A stretch of DNA of 49,090 nucleotides from Terfezia claveryi (GCA_015179025.1 WHUX01000310.1:1-49090), one strand, 5' to 3'. Counted from the first letter of the stretch, positions 20,740 to 32,484 are shown. Made by a program: numbers and translations. The notes: a model not told the origin generated them from the sequence alone.

Positions 20740-23700
20740 CCTCACCTCAGAGGGATGGCACTGAGCTGAGGCAGAATAAATTTCTGGACTCTTTAAGCAT
20801 TTCCAGTTCGTCTTTGCAGTCTTCGGAGGAAGAGTTTTTGGATGGGAATCACCTTGTAGTTAGTTGTGAATTAAATGACAATGGTTCCAGAATCCTTACT
20901 CATGCCCTGATAGACTGCGGAGCAATGGGTTATGCATTTATAGACCAGAAATTTGCAAGCCATCATCAACTTCCCCTTTATAAACTCAATAATCCCCGAA
21001 TACTAGAAGTCATTGATGGGCGACCAATCGAGTTAGGGACAATCACACACATTAGCAAGCTAAAGCTAATAATTGATCAGTACCAAGAGGAGCTCCCACT
21101 GTTTATTACTAAACTAGGCCACTACCCCAAAGTATTAGGACTTCCATGGCTATGATGTCATGATGTGAATATCCATTTCGCTAAGAACACTATTACTTTC
21201 GACTCTGATTTTTGCCTCCACCGTTGTTGTGAAAAACCCTTGACCATAAAGGGTATCTCAATTCCAGTTCCAGAAAACCCTCGAATTGCTCTCATTGTAG
21301 GATCAACCTTTAGTCGCCTAGTTAAAAAAGCAAAGCAGGTGGAAACAGCCTTTCAGACAACTATCTACGAGCTTAATATGGCTTTAAAAGATCCTGAACA
21401 ACAACCTAAGACGGAGAAGGATAAGATCAAGGAATTAGTACCTTCTGAATACCACAAATTTCTCCCATTATTTAAGAAGGCTATTGCGGAAATCCTTCCC
21501 CCCCATCGACCTTACGACCATAAAATTCCTCTTAAAGAAAGATTTACTCCCCCTTTTGGACCTCTATACTCCCTATCAAAACCAGAGTTAGAGGCTCTTA
21601 AAGTATGGCTGGAAGAAAACCTGTCCAAAGGATTTATTCATGCCTCTTCATCTCCCGCAGGTGCACCCATCTTATTTGTTAAGAAGAAGAATGGGTCCTT
21701 GCGTCTTTGTGTGGATTATCGTGGTCTTCATGATGGTACTATCAAGAACCAATACCCACTACCCCTTATACGAGAGACTTTAACTAGACTTTCTAAGGCA
21801 CGATACTATACGGCTCTTGACATTAGAAGCGCCTACAACCTCATCCGGATGGCAGAAGGAGAGGAATGGAAAACAGCGTTCCGAACTCGTTATGGCTTAT
21901 ACGAGACCTTAGTTATGCCTTTCAGCCTCACAAATGCTCCTGCCAGCTTCCAACATTTTATTAATGATGTTCTCCATCCCTTCCTTGACAATTTCTGTAT
22001 GGCTTATATTGATGACATTTTAATATATAGTGATACCCTCGAAGAACACCGAACACATGTTACCAAGGTATTGCAAGCTCTCCAAAAAGCCGGCCTCTAC
22101 CTAAAACCTGAAAAGTGTGAATTTCATAAGACCACGGTCTACTACCCGGGCATGATTATCTCAGCAGAAGGGATACAAATGGATCCAACTAAAGTTAAGG
22201 CAGTAATGGACTGGGAATCCCCAATTAACCTTCATGATGCTCGTGCTTTTCTAGGATTCGCCAATTTTTATCGCCGGTTTATCAAAGACTTCTCCAAGAT
22301 TGTAGCCCCTATCGTGAAACTAACAAAAAAAAATACAACCTGGCATTAGAGCGAAGAATGCCAGAAGGCGTTCCAAAACCTTAAAACAGCGTTTACTTCC
22401 GCTCCCGTTCTTCAGCATTTTGATCCCGACTGTGAAATTATAGTAGAAACAGATACATCAGACTATGTTTCTGCTGGAATTCTTTCGCAATATGACGATA
22501 ATAACATACTTCACCCTGTTGCTTATTTCTCTAAGAAGCACTCACCAACTGAATGCAACTATGAGATTTATGACAAGGAATTAATGGCTATTATCCGATG
22601 CTTCGAAGAATGGCGAGCTGAATTGGAATCCACCCCCCATCCAATTAAAGTACTCTCAGATCACAAAAATCTAGAATACTTTATGTCAACAAAGCTCCTC
22701 AACCGCCAGCAAGCTCGATGGTGAGAATTTCTCTCCCGCTTCAACTTCAAGATAGTTTACCATCCAGGTAAAGCAGGGGGAAAACCAGATGCATTAACAA
22801 GAAGGTCAGGAGACCTTCCAAAGGAAGGAGATAAACGTATAAGGTTTCAAAATCAAGTCGTTCTCAAACCTCACAATTTAACAATCAATGCGACAGTAGA
22901 AGAGCTAGGACTAGAAGACTTGTTTAATAGAGGTTTTGAAGTTGATCCACTGCCAAGGAAGATATTAGTTAAGCTACAACAAGGAGAGAAGCGATCTAAG
23001 GACATCTCGCTAGCCGAATGTGAAGAGGATAATGGAAAGCTAAATATCGTAGGCGGATATATGTACCAAATTATATGCCTCTAAAGTTACGTCTAATCCA
23101 GGACCATCACTATATCCCAGTAGCGGGGCATCCAGGGCGATCCAAGATGCTTGAGCTCATCTCGCGACAATATTATTGGCCAAAAATGCATAAGGATGTT
23201 GATCAGTATGTACGCAACTGTCACCCCTGTCAACGTGCTCGAACGACACGACATGCCCCATATGGTATTCTTCGACCACTCGCAATTCCCCAAGGCACTT
23301 GGCAGGATATCTCCATGGATTTTATTATTTGGTTACCCTGGTCAAATGGATACAACGCAATTTTGGTAGTAGTATGTCGACTAACTAAAATGCGGCATTT
23401 TATTCCCTGTCATGATACCACTACTACAGAGCAATTAGCAGATCTATATGCTCGGCATATCTTCTGCCTCCATGGTCTTCCTAGAACAATTGTATCAGAC
23501 TATGGGCCTCAATTCATCTCTCACTTTTGGAAAGCTCTCTGTCAAGTGCTTAAGATTCAATCTCTCTTGTCCACACTGTTTCACCCTCAAACTGACGGCC
23601 AGACTGAACGAGTCAATGCCACTCTAGAACAATATTTACGGGTTTATGTTAATTATTTGCAGGATGACTGGGAGAACTGGTTGCATCTTGCCGAGTTTGC

Positions 23701-24382
23701 AGCTAATAATCAAGCTTCTGAAACAACTGGGTCATCTCCCTTCTTTGCGAATTATGGTCATGACCCACTGTGGCAATTTGATTCCGAGGAGAAGCTCATA
23801 TGACCTGATGAGCGGAGTGCTATAGAGGTGGCCAGGAAGATCAAGGAAATAACGGAACACTTACAAAACAAGATGGCTAGGGCGCAGGCACGGCAACAGG
23901 AGCAAGCAGACAAAGGACGAGATAATGCTCCAGTATTCAAGGAGGGAGATCTGGTTTGGTTTAATAGCCAGCACATTACAACACAATGGCCAAGTAGAAA
24001 GCTCGACCATAAACGGATTGGCCCCTACAAGATCACAAAGGTCATATCCCCCTATGCATACAAACTCGACTTCCCTGCTAGTGTGCACTATCATCGAGTC
24101 CAGCATGTTTCACTTCTCGACCCGGCAAATAATAATCCCCTACCTGGGCAATACAACCCACCACCCCTACCAGTGATAGTTGATAATGAGGAAGAGTGGC
24201 ATGTGGAAGAAATCTTGGATTCTCATCTTCGGAGGAAGAAATTAGAGTACTTAGTGAAATGGGTAGGGTTCGAAAGACCAGACTGGGAACCGGCAACAAA
24301 CATCAACAAACTCAAGGCTATTGATGACTTCCACAGGCGAAATCCGAGCAAACCAGGACCATTGCCGGAAGACGAAGACTAA
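20740..24382 (+). pseudogene. Gypsy C pol: protease-RT-RNase H-integrase-chromodomain
   Basis: The pol frame is open from about 20721 across the gag stop. Protease-like LIDCGAMG is at about 20910. RT spans about 21480-22330 and keeps [10 protein letters not shown]. RNase H follows, then the integrase zinc site (H..H..C..C, about 23106-23235), a DDE core (MDFI, SDYGPQF, TERVN) and a chromodomain at about 24188-24345 (EEWHVEEILDS, YLVKWVG). Breaks: TGA 21153 (CGA to TGA fits), TAG 22347, TGA 22722, a frameshift near 23045 and TGA 23801. The catalytic motifs are retained, unlike copy A, so this copy was probably active shortly before mutation. Confidence 0.92.
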
Positions 24383-24416
24383 GCCTTAAGGGACTTTAGC
24401 CATAAGGAGGAGATAT

Positions 24417-24887
24417 TGTCACGGCGTTAATTTACTTGCGAAGTATTTGACACTCGAACAGGCTTGTTCGAGTATCAGCGTGGTATTTGATACCCGAACA
24501 GGCTTGTTCAAGTGTCAGCGTGGTATTTGACACCCGAACAGGCTTGTTCAAGTGTCAGCGTGGTATTTGACACCCGAACAGACTTGTTCGGAGTGTTTTA
24601 ATACTAGAAGAGATTAGAGAGGTGGATCGCGGAGTATAACCTGCGATCGCAGGTGACGTCAAGTTAGTCGGGTGCCACTCCTTTGGCCATGGCAATCGTG
24701 TATATAGGAAGCCGTAATTGTTGTTTCTTGTTCTTGTTCCTTACGCAACGTCTTGTATTATAACCTTGGTAATACAGACTCTACCTTTTGTCTTGATACT
24801 TCAATCTACAGTTATAGTCTCGTCTTCGTGCGCTCCTTGGAGTCACGTCTTTAGTTATAGCCATAGCCAACGACTTATGCCGTTACA
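24417..24887 (+). repeat. 3' LTR of gypsy C (471 bp)
   Basis: It starts TGTCACGGCG and ends ATGCCGTTACA, giving inverted TGT(A/C)ACGGC ends. It has four copies of the 40-bp hairpin unit where the 5' LTR has three, and this accounts exactly for the 40-bp length difference. Otherwise the two LTRs are nearly identical apart from a few transitions. Confidence 0.92.
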
Positions 24888-24892
24888 AAACT

Positions 24893-25974
24893 ATAGTATT
24901 CCTAATTAGGAAGTGGTTTCCTATTTAGGCAACTATTTAATATTAGTACTACTAAGCTATTATAGAAAGTATTATCTAAATCTAATTACTTATTATCAGA
25001 TTTAAACTTTTATATAATCTACTACTTTTTTATAGTTAATATAATAAGACTTAAGTGGTATTTTAAGTCTCATATACTTTTACTCTTATTAAGTTGATAA
25101 TACATTTAAGTTATAGTTGTATTTATACTTCTTACTACTTTTATTTATCTATTGTCTAAAGTATTCCCATAGTTATAGCTTGTCTATGATAGGTATTCTG
25201 TACTTAGTCTCAAGCTCTCTTTAATAAGCTTATTTTCATACTTAGAAGTCTTTTGTGTACTAAGATACAGATAGATTCACATATAATTGTATTAGTAGCA
25301 ACTAATATGGTAAGTTTTTCATTAACAAAATAAAGTAAGGTAAGTAGATCTTAAGATTCCAAATTGTAAGAATTAGTTGTAGAAACAATAGTAACTCACA
25401 AGATTTATAAAGTAGAAGCTTTTTTTTTTTTTTTTTTTTTGGAGTTTATATATCTATATAACCTAATACTATAAGACGGCTTTATTCTACTCGTTTGAAG
25501 GTTTGGTTTCTTATAAAACAAGTAGTTGCTTAACTACTTTACCTCTTAACTCTAAGAAAAAAGAAAATACCTCTACTACTACTACTATACTCTTAAAAGC
25601 TTATCCTCTAAAAATAATAAACCTCCACTACTATACTTTTACTAGCTCTTTCTTAGAAGAGCTACTTTCCCATTATCCCTCCCTTTAGGTAAGATTTATG
25701 TTACAGAAAAATATCTTTACTAAGTCTATTATATATACCTCTCTCTATCCTTTACTTTTCTCAACTTCTTCTTCCTATTATCCTTATTCTCCCAATTCCT
25801 CCATCTCCACCTAACTTCCTCTCTATATAAATAGACTAGTGCTCTATAGCTTCCTGTCTTAACAATACATTCTGTAAGTTGGATCTATAGTATTATCTAT
25901 AACTGCTTTCTGAGACTCAAGATTACCCTTTCCTGTCTGGCAGTAAAAGTAGAAGTATAGTAATGTCGACAAGC
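24893..25974. other. AT-rich decayed DNA with a T21 run
   Basis: A continuation of the AT-rich background left of gypsy C. A run of 21 T lies at 25420-25440. No gene is supported; frames here are short and TA-biased. Confidence 0.6.
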
Positions 25975-27794
25975 TACCATCAGCTACCTAAGGATGACCG
26001 ACCACGGTAGGTTGACCGGGGTCAACACGCTAGCCATTTTCGGGAATCCCGTGATGCTAGGTGAGTAGAGTAGTAAGCAGCCATTCTGGCTAAATTGAGA
26101 TCTATGGAAACAACTACGCTCTACAACATGGTAGCCCTCATGCCCCGCCAAAATCAGCCTATATACCAATACCTCCAGTCTATGATATGACCTCCTGGTC
26201 AACCACCCACCCCCTCAACCCTACCATATAGGCTGAATATCAGGCAGGTGAGCCTATGAGCACTAGAAGGCCTTTACCAAGCATCTATATTCGTATTAAA
26301 ACAGCTTTTATAGCAGCAGCCAGACAATATAGTAAAACGGTATGCTATCAAACAATTCATTTACTGCTATAAAATAAGTTTATTTGAGAATTCACTAATT
26401 TTACTTGATTTATGTTGCCCTAAACCTCCTGCTCTCAAATCTGCTGCAAAATACTCATTCACAGTATTCTCAACCAGTACGGAGAGGCTTCCAATAGTAC
26501 TAATATGTCCCTGCATTAAATACCACTACCCCCAATGGCCCTCTAAGAAGGCCCCCCCCCCCCCCACCCCCACTTAACCCCACCATATAGGCAAAATATT
26601 GGACAAATAGGCCTATAACTCAACTAAACTTCCACGACGCCTTATCACCTGACTTAGCGTCTAACTGGCTGCACCTAGATATAACCAGTGTCTAATCTAG
26701 TACATCTAACCTAGTTTCCCCAACTTAGGTCCTACCTAGTTTGGCAAGTCTACCCTAGCACCTAGCACTATATATATCTCCTACTGGTATCGGATATGCT
26801 TGGGCTGGCTTAAGCACATGGTTGGTGTAAGGGGGATATTCGACCCATGGGGTTAATGGAGGGAGGGGGGGTGTAATGGAGAGGGACGGGGGGGTCTTAT
26901 TGGGAGAGTTATTGGAGGTGGTGGTCTTTAATGCAGAGGCATATTCGTACTATTAGAAGCCTCTCCGTAGTGGCTGAGATGAGTATTTTGCAGCAGATTG
27001 AGAGCAGGTGGTTTAAGATAGCATAATTAGCACATTCTCAAATAAACAGCGATGAGTGACTTGTTTAATATATCATTTCACTATATTGTAGGCTGCTACT
27101 ATAAAAGCTATTTTAATATGAATATAGATGCTTGGTAAAGGCCTTCTAGTGCTCATAGGCTCACCTGTCTGATATTCAGCCTATATGGTCGGGTCGAGTA
27201 GGGGTGGGTGGGAGGGTCTTCTTAGAGGATTGTTGGTGGTATTAGTCTTTAATACAGGGATATATTGGTACTATTGGAAGCTTCTCCGTGGTGGTTGAGA
27301 ATACTGTGAATGAGTATTTTGTAGTAGATTTGAGAGCAGGAGGTTTAGGACAACATAAATCAAGTAAAATTAGTGAATTCTCAAATAAACTTATTTTGTA
27401 GCGGTGAATGAATTGTTTAATAGCATACTGTTTTACTATATTGTCCGGCTGCTGCTATAAAAGCTGTTTTAATATGAATATAGATACTTGGTAAAGGCCT
27501 TCTAGTGCTCATAGGCTCACCTGCCCGATATTCAGCCTATATGGTGGGGTCAAGGGGGGTGGGTGGTTGACCAGGAGGTCATATCGTAGACTGGAGGTAT
27601 TGGTATATAGGCTGATTTTGGCGGGGCATGAGGGCTACCATGTTGTAGAGCATAGTTGTTTCCATAGATCTCAATTTAGCCAGAATGGCCGCTTACCACT
27701 CTGCTCGCCTAGTATCACGGGATTCCTGAAAATGGCTAGCGTGTTGACCCTGGTCAACCTACCATGGTCGGTCATCCTTAGGTAGCCGATGGTA
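25975..27794. mobile_element. Foldback-like element with inverted repeats of about 0.6 kb
   Basis: The left end TACCATCAGCTACCTAAGG and the right end (complement TACCATCGGCTACCTAAGG) are inverted. The similarity continues inward to about 26585 on the left and from about 27180 on the right. The right half carries an additional direct repeat: about 26934-27230 resembles 27241-27555. Subterminally, GTTGACC and GGTCAAC face each other. A C-rich run lies at 26552-26570. No transposase is encoded; the mirror-image frames of 72 codons in the arms (25984-26202 and 27567-27785) are a by-product of the inverted repeat. No target duplication could be fixed. Long inverted repeats with internal duplications are typical of foldback or Mutator-like non-autonomous elements. 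Confidence 0.75.
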
Positions 27795-28812
27795 AGTATT
27801 AATAGGATTTACAAGAAATTATAAGTTAAATATATCTGATATCTTCTAAATAGACTTTTTCTAAAGCAAAAAATAAATTGAATATAAAGACAGAGTTAGA
27901 GTTGATAGTACCAGAATATATTCTAGTACTCTTCAATCAGCTATTATTGGTTCAAGAATATCTTAGTTTTTTAAATACTCAAAGAAAGTTAGGGCCCTAA
28001 GTTAAATAGTAGTATTGAGCATTAAAAAAGTAGAGGTACTAGTAGTAACTAGTTTTTTACTTTTGGCCAAAACATAGTCTAGTTAGTACAATACCCTTTA
28101 TAAAAGAATTCAAGTATTAGTATAAATAAATAAATCACTAAAAACAATACTATTTATTCAAATAAGTAAATTACCAATAAATGAAAACAAATAACTAACT
28201 AAACTTAACACTAAAAAAAAACTAAAAAAAAACTAAAAAAAATCAACCTTTTCCTATTCTTCTCTATTCCCACCACATCCGACCCCCTTAACATAAGTTG
28301 ACATCCTCGTCAACCCATCAAAAACCAACCAAGAACAAATGAACACTACTCACTTAACATCTGTCGCTTCGTTCCTTAATATTTTATTTCTTTAATATTG
28401 CGCTATGCCCCCCCACTTCGTAGGGACCCCCCCTTATTCAATAACCAAAGAACTTTGAGAACTAGCGAAATAATAAATATTAAATTTAATTAATTGCTAA
28501 ACAATGATCGTAACCTCTGACAAATTCCTCCTATTGGCTTCCCCAACTAACCAATGACTAATCGAAACATTCTCCCCTTAAACCCGAAATTGAACTCCAG
28601 TCGCCTTGCTCCATGCAACAAAAAAAGACTAAACTCCATTAATTAGTAACGAACAAATTAGATACATGCTATCAAGTGTATTTACTAACCTTCATATCAT
28701 CCTCAACTACGATAGATTAAAAACCAGCCACATCCTAATGTCAAATCACATCCTTTAATAACTATCAGTAAAACTCTGCAAACCAAATACCCCCCGTGGA
28801 ACCAACCAACCT
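27795..28812. other. AT-rich intergenic DNA, no gene seen
   Basis: It contains an A-rich tract at about 28210-28245 and short C runs near 28410-28435. No coding or RNA feature was recognised. The composition becomes more balanced towards 28800, where the gene island begins. Confidence 0.5.
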
Positions 28813-29364
28813 TCATAGCTGTCCGCACATCGTCTTGATATGTGCTACGATGCTGCGTATTCGCTTTTCTCCCTCAGTACTCAACACATCAAGATCCCAA
28901 CGGCTCCTCGGTGCTGTATCGATGGTATATTCTGGATCAATTGCAATTGGTTTTGGCAGGATGCGGCCAGTTTCTTTTGTCCATGTATAAACACATAGCT
29001 TGCTACCAATCGCACTTAATCCATACAAGACACCAATATCAACATCCTCAAAGAGATTCCGGAATCTCTCCCGCATCTGAAGATCCGCCTCTTCACGCGA
29101 AGAAATATGTTGAATATGTCCGGAGGCCTTGACTTCAATAAAAAATACCGGATGCTTCCTGTGCCTAACGATGAATATGGTTGTGAAGTCGACAGATTGG
29201 GAGTGCTTTGGCCGTTTGTACTGTGGTACGACGAGAAAATCTTCCTCTATTGGAAATAGATGGTTGAGCACAGCATTGTACGGACCGTAATATTCCGACT
29301 CATCAAACTCGCCATGCGGTAGAGCTAGCTCGAATGCTTTGACGATCGTTTTGGGCCACAGCAT
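28813..29364 (-). CDS. PD-(D/E)XK nuclease-like protein, uncharacterised
   Basis: A single-exon frame of 183 codons starts at ATG 29364. The sequence has the layout of a PD-(D/E)XK core: a helix with Glu24 in ESEYYGPYNAVLNHLF, Asp59 in SVDFTTIF at the end of a strand, and Glu77-Val-Lys79 in FFIEVKASG on the next strand. It continues with a helix bearing Gln96 (EEADLQMRERF) and a final strand in GVLYGLSAIG and KLCVYTW. No signal peptide or membrane segment is seen. Similar small proteins are, from memory, widespread in fungi as hypothetical proteins, and their cellular role is not known to me. A nuclease or nuclease-derived DNA-binding role is inference. It stands alone beside transposon relics and has no premature stop. 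Confidence 0.75.
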   Translation of the reverse strand: MLWPKTIVKAFELALPHGEFDESEYYGPYNAVLNHLFPIEEDFLVVPQYKRPKHSQSVDFTTIFIVRHRKHPVFFIEVKASGHIQHISSREEADLQMRERFRNLFEDVDIGVLYGLSAIGSKLCVYTWTKETGRILPKPIAIDPEYTIDTAPRSRWDLDVLSTEGEKRIRSIVAHIKTMCGQL

Positions 29365-29744
29365 GACTGAACTGTTGAATCGAACACGATGCTGATGTTA
29401 TAGATGCAGGATGATAAGTATTATCGCCTTTGTGGGATATTCTGTCGGGAACTTTCGTCCTCGCTCGTTGTTGTAACGGAGATGGACCGTTGGAGTGGTC
29501 TACTTGTACTAACCTTCGTTAGTACTGTCTTGGTATTGCCCAGCCTGCTAAAAACCATGTTGTTGAAAAGCACGTGAGCTAATCCAAGTATATGACATTG
29601 TGGCGAGATGCCACTCACGTAACCTCACGTAACTCCAGCACATACCTGCTTTCTCGCAATACTTACCTGTAATAGCAATGCTGTTCGCATTATCCCTTCA
29701 TATATATAAAGCTCTTCTAGCTTCTATAAAGAGGTTGTGAGTCT
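29365..29744. other. Intergenic DNA upstream of the nuclease-like gene
   Basis: No feature is supported beyond its position as likely promoter. A minus-strand frame at 29421-29618 shows no protein-like pattern. Confidence 0.4.
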
Positions 29745-30482
29745 GGAGGAATCTTATATATTCATACATGCTTATATACTTACATATACTTATATACTTA
29801 AATACTTAGTATACTTATATAAGTAGATTAGAATGTTATTAATATAATAAATATAAAAAATATTAAGATATTTTTACAGAGTATTATTTATAAATTGTTA
29901 AGTAATAGTAGAAGTATTAGTTAACTCAAAAAAGATAACTACAAATTTGAAAAGCTTATCAAGTCCTAAAGACTGTTTTCTATTCTTTATCTTTTTAATA
30001 TAGATCTAGTTGAAACAGGCTTGAAGATTGAGATAAGTGAAGTATTTACATCTATATATTTAATTCAAGGTCTCTTTAATATAGGGTAGTAGGTTTTAGT
30101 CCTTAGTTGTAATATCATTTAGAGCCCAATAGTTAACCCAAATGTATAAGGAACCATCTTTTTTCTTAATGAAAAGCACTAGAGAGGTGGCTAAAGAAGA
30201 GCTTACTTGAATGAAGGACTTGGATAGGTTTTCATCAATCTATTTCCTTATTTCTTTAAGCTCAGCATTGGATATTGAATACATGTATCCGAACAGAGGT
30301 TTGGCTTCTTCCTGTAGGAGAATAGTATGGTCGATATATTGGTATGGGAGTAATATCCAGGCCTCCTTTTCTGAGAAAAGAGCTAGAAATTTGTGGGATT
30401 CGGGGGGTACTAACTCAACAGCAGGTTCAGAGTTCCCTTCGTTATTGTTATGCCTGTCAGGTAGTTGTGCCAGGGCGCACAC
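29745..30482 (-). pseudogene. Ghost of a gypsy reverse transcriptase, strongly mutated
   Basis: Read from 30482 downwards, the frame shows the RT N-terminal motifs in altered form (DHTILLQEEAKPLFGYMY, then LVLFIKKKDGSLYIWVNYWALNDIT, then YLNLQACFN). It reaches a degraded catalytic box, YINNILIY, near 29825. Stops are TAG/TAA. Identity to copies A-E is low, so it is an older insertion or another family. AT content rises towards its end. Only RT is recognisable; no LTR was found. Confidence 0.7.
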
Positions 30483-30891
30483 CTGAGTTACAGAGGCATA
30501 CTACGCTCTTGTAGCACTTGGACATTGCACGACTATGGATTGGCGCCTGGGGGCAGAACAAGTATACGGCTTGTGGGCGCGGATGCACAAGATAGGGCGT
30601 CAGGGCACAACGCTGAACTCTAGGACGCCGAGCTCCTGGGTACCGTGTCGCGGCATTGATCGCATCCACAAGTGGCCGTCGCGGCGCATGGGGTGACCAG
30701 GCGTCCAAGGGGTTGCTACGGTCCGTCAGGAGGCCTTGAGGGGCGTTGAGGCGAGAAAAAATCTTTCGTGATGGATTATCTAATGCCGTACCGTTCTAAG
30801 CACCTTTTGTAATACAAACCAGCAAACACCTTGATCTACCATTGAAAAACCAGCAAGCACCCTCCCTAAGCCATCTATAGACCGACAGAAC
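30483..30891. other. GC-rich intergenic segment
   Basis: Bases about 30490-30760 are clearly more GC-rich than their surroundings (for example GTGTCGCGGCATTGATCGC, GGCCGTCGCGGCGC), with little TA. No family or RNA fold was recognised. A minus-strand frame (30457-30708) gives an Arg/Pro/Ala-rich product with no recognisable pattern. It could be 3' UTR of the gene at 30892-31673 or inserted DNA. Confidence 0.35.
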
Positions 30892-31673
30892 CTATTTTTT
30901 TGGATCGATCTTATGGGCGACAACGGCTGGCCCAGAAACAGGTTGAGGCATTGCATCCGCCAGCTTTTTGTTGAAAATGTTGTGCTCATCGAGATAAGTT
31001 TTCACGAGAAACACTATAACCTAATGGATATCAGCATTGAAATAACTGGTAGTTCACGAGTAATATATTATACATACCAGCGACGCCCCTCCAAGTAGGA
31101 TACGGACTTGCCAAACAAGTGGCTTTATATCAGCTTTAAGCTCCCCGTAGTTCTTTTCCATGCTCGTTTCTAGTCTGGCTTGGCTCGTTTTAAGCTCCCC
31201 GTAGTTCTTTTCAATGCTCGTTTTAAGCTCCCCGTAGTTCTTTTCCATGCTCGTTTCCATTCTCCTAAATCCTGCTTCCATCCTCGTAGCAAGCTCTCCA
31301 AGACTTTTGTTGACATCGCCTTTGAAACCTCCCAAGTCCTACCATCGTTAGTCAAGCTTCATCTACTATTGAATATGATACATGCATTCGTCAAGCCAGC
31401 GACACGGTCATCCAGCTTATCGACACGATCCCACTATCCGACCGTTAGTTGAGCCAGTAACCCATTACATGTAGAGTGACTTACCATACGATCATAGTTA
31501 TTCGGAGCCCACTTTTGTCCGGCTTCTTCCTCTTGCTTCCCCCCTGGTATGAATAAGTCCTCTTCATTTTCCGACCCGTTGATAAATCCCCTAAACTGAA
31601 TACGTCGTGGAATACGGTGTATAGCCAGGCGGACCGCCGGTTGTCTAAACAGACGAAGCATGTTTGACGACAT
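30892..31673 (-). CDS. Coiled-coil protein with C-terminal membrane helix, multi-exon, uncharacterised
   Basis: Exon 1 is 31673-31485 (start ATG 31673). Intron 1 is 31484-31434 (GTAAGT ... CTAAC ... TAG), exon 2 31433-31382, intron 2 31381-31329, exon 3 31328-31078, intron 3 31077-31021 (GTATGT ... TAG) and exon 4 31020-30892 (stop TAG). This model is in frame and gives 206 residues. An alternative skips exon 2, joins 31485 to 31338 in phase 0, and gives 192 residues. The N-terminus is Arg-rich, without acidic residues for about 30 positions, like a mitochondrial presequence. The middle is a charged helix with three near-identical EKNYGELK units. A hydrophobic segment (ILLGGASLVIVFLV) spans exons 3 and 4. 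The family is unknown to me. A mitochondrial membrane-anchored coiled coil is inference. Exon 2 needs a GAG acceptor, which is the weak point of that model. Confidence 0.6.
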
Positions 31674-32484
31674 TGCTTACTGAGTTGATTCGGGTTCCGT
31701 CCTGGTAAGATAGAAAAAAAGGAACGGAGGTCCTTGCATATGCACTTAGTAGCGTCCCTTGGCGGTAGGGTTGTTCGCTAGCGTGGACCTTAGGTGAGGT
31801 CTGTAGGTGATGTCACACCAAAGAGTTCTTGACCTATGTCGCAATTCCTCCTAGGCGGTGTCAGCCAGCATTGACTATCGTTAACTTCTGAACCGGCTTC
31901 CATCAAGTTGCTGTATTCCTATGGCTATTTAGGGACAGCTATTTGCTTTTAGGGCCGTTTAAATGCCAATAGTGGCTAGTCTGGTTGGCACAACCCCACC
32001 TTAACGGGGAATAGTGGCCACAACTTGATATGTCAATAGCGGAAATACCTCTTTTTTTCTACCTCATAGTATGTATCTTGGGATGTCATATAAGTAACTC
32101 GTGTGGTGCTCAGGTATACTTCTAAGCTGGAATCTGGTTGTTTAGGTCGATAAATATATGACTACTTAGGCTTATGTCCATTAGTTCTACTGCTGGCGCA
32201 TGGGAGAACACAAGTGGAGGATGGTGTGGATGAATATATATTCAATCTGCCTCGTCTACTGACTCTGTTTTGCCGTACAGACGTTGCATATATTCAAATA
32301 CCATCCTCACTGGAAAATCTTCTGTGTGCACACGCCATCATTAAGTGATAAAAGAATATAGCAGCTTCAATACAAAATTTTTTGTTAGTGTTTGAATACA
32401 CTGAACAGTAAAACAAATAGTATAAATATTTACTGATATCATATAGTTTAAAGCCCAGATTCTAACCACGCCCACACACATCCA
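31674..32484. other. Intergenic region between two minus-strand genes
   Basis: It should hold the promoter of the coiled-coil gene and the terminator of the reductase gene. No TATA box, RNA gene or repeat could be assigned with confidence. Composition is balanced, without the TA enrichment of the transposon regions. Confidence 0.4.

Larger units (their letters stand above)
19049..24892 (+). mobile_element. Full-length Ty3/gypsy chromovirus, copy C (family 2), with target duplication
   Basis: Element 19054-24887 is flanked by AAACT at 19049-19053 and 24888-24892. It has two LTRs, gag, pol with chromodomain and a polypurine tract (about 24403-24414). It is a different family from A/B/D/E: its RT and integrase are related but clearly diverged, and its LTRs differ apart from a shared hairpin motif. 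Stops and one frameshift inactivate it. No TGG primer-binding site follows the left LTR, so the priming mode is unclear. Confidence 0.93.

Noticed and set aside
25984..27785. Two nearly identical 72-codon frames in opposite orientation
   Set aside because: They lie in the inverted arms of the foldback element and are explained by it.
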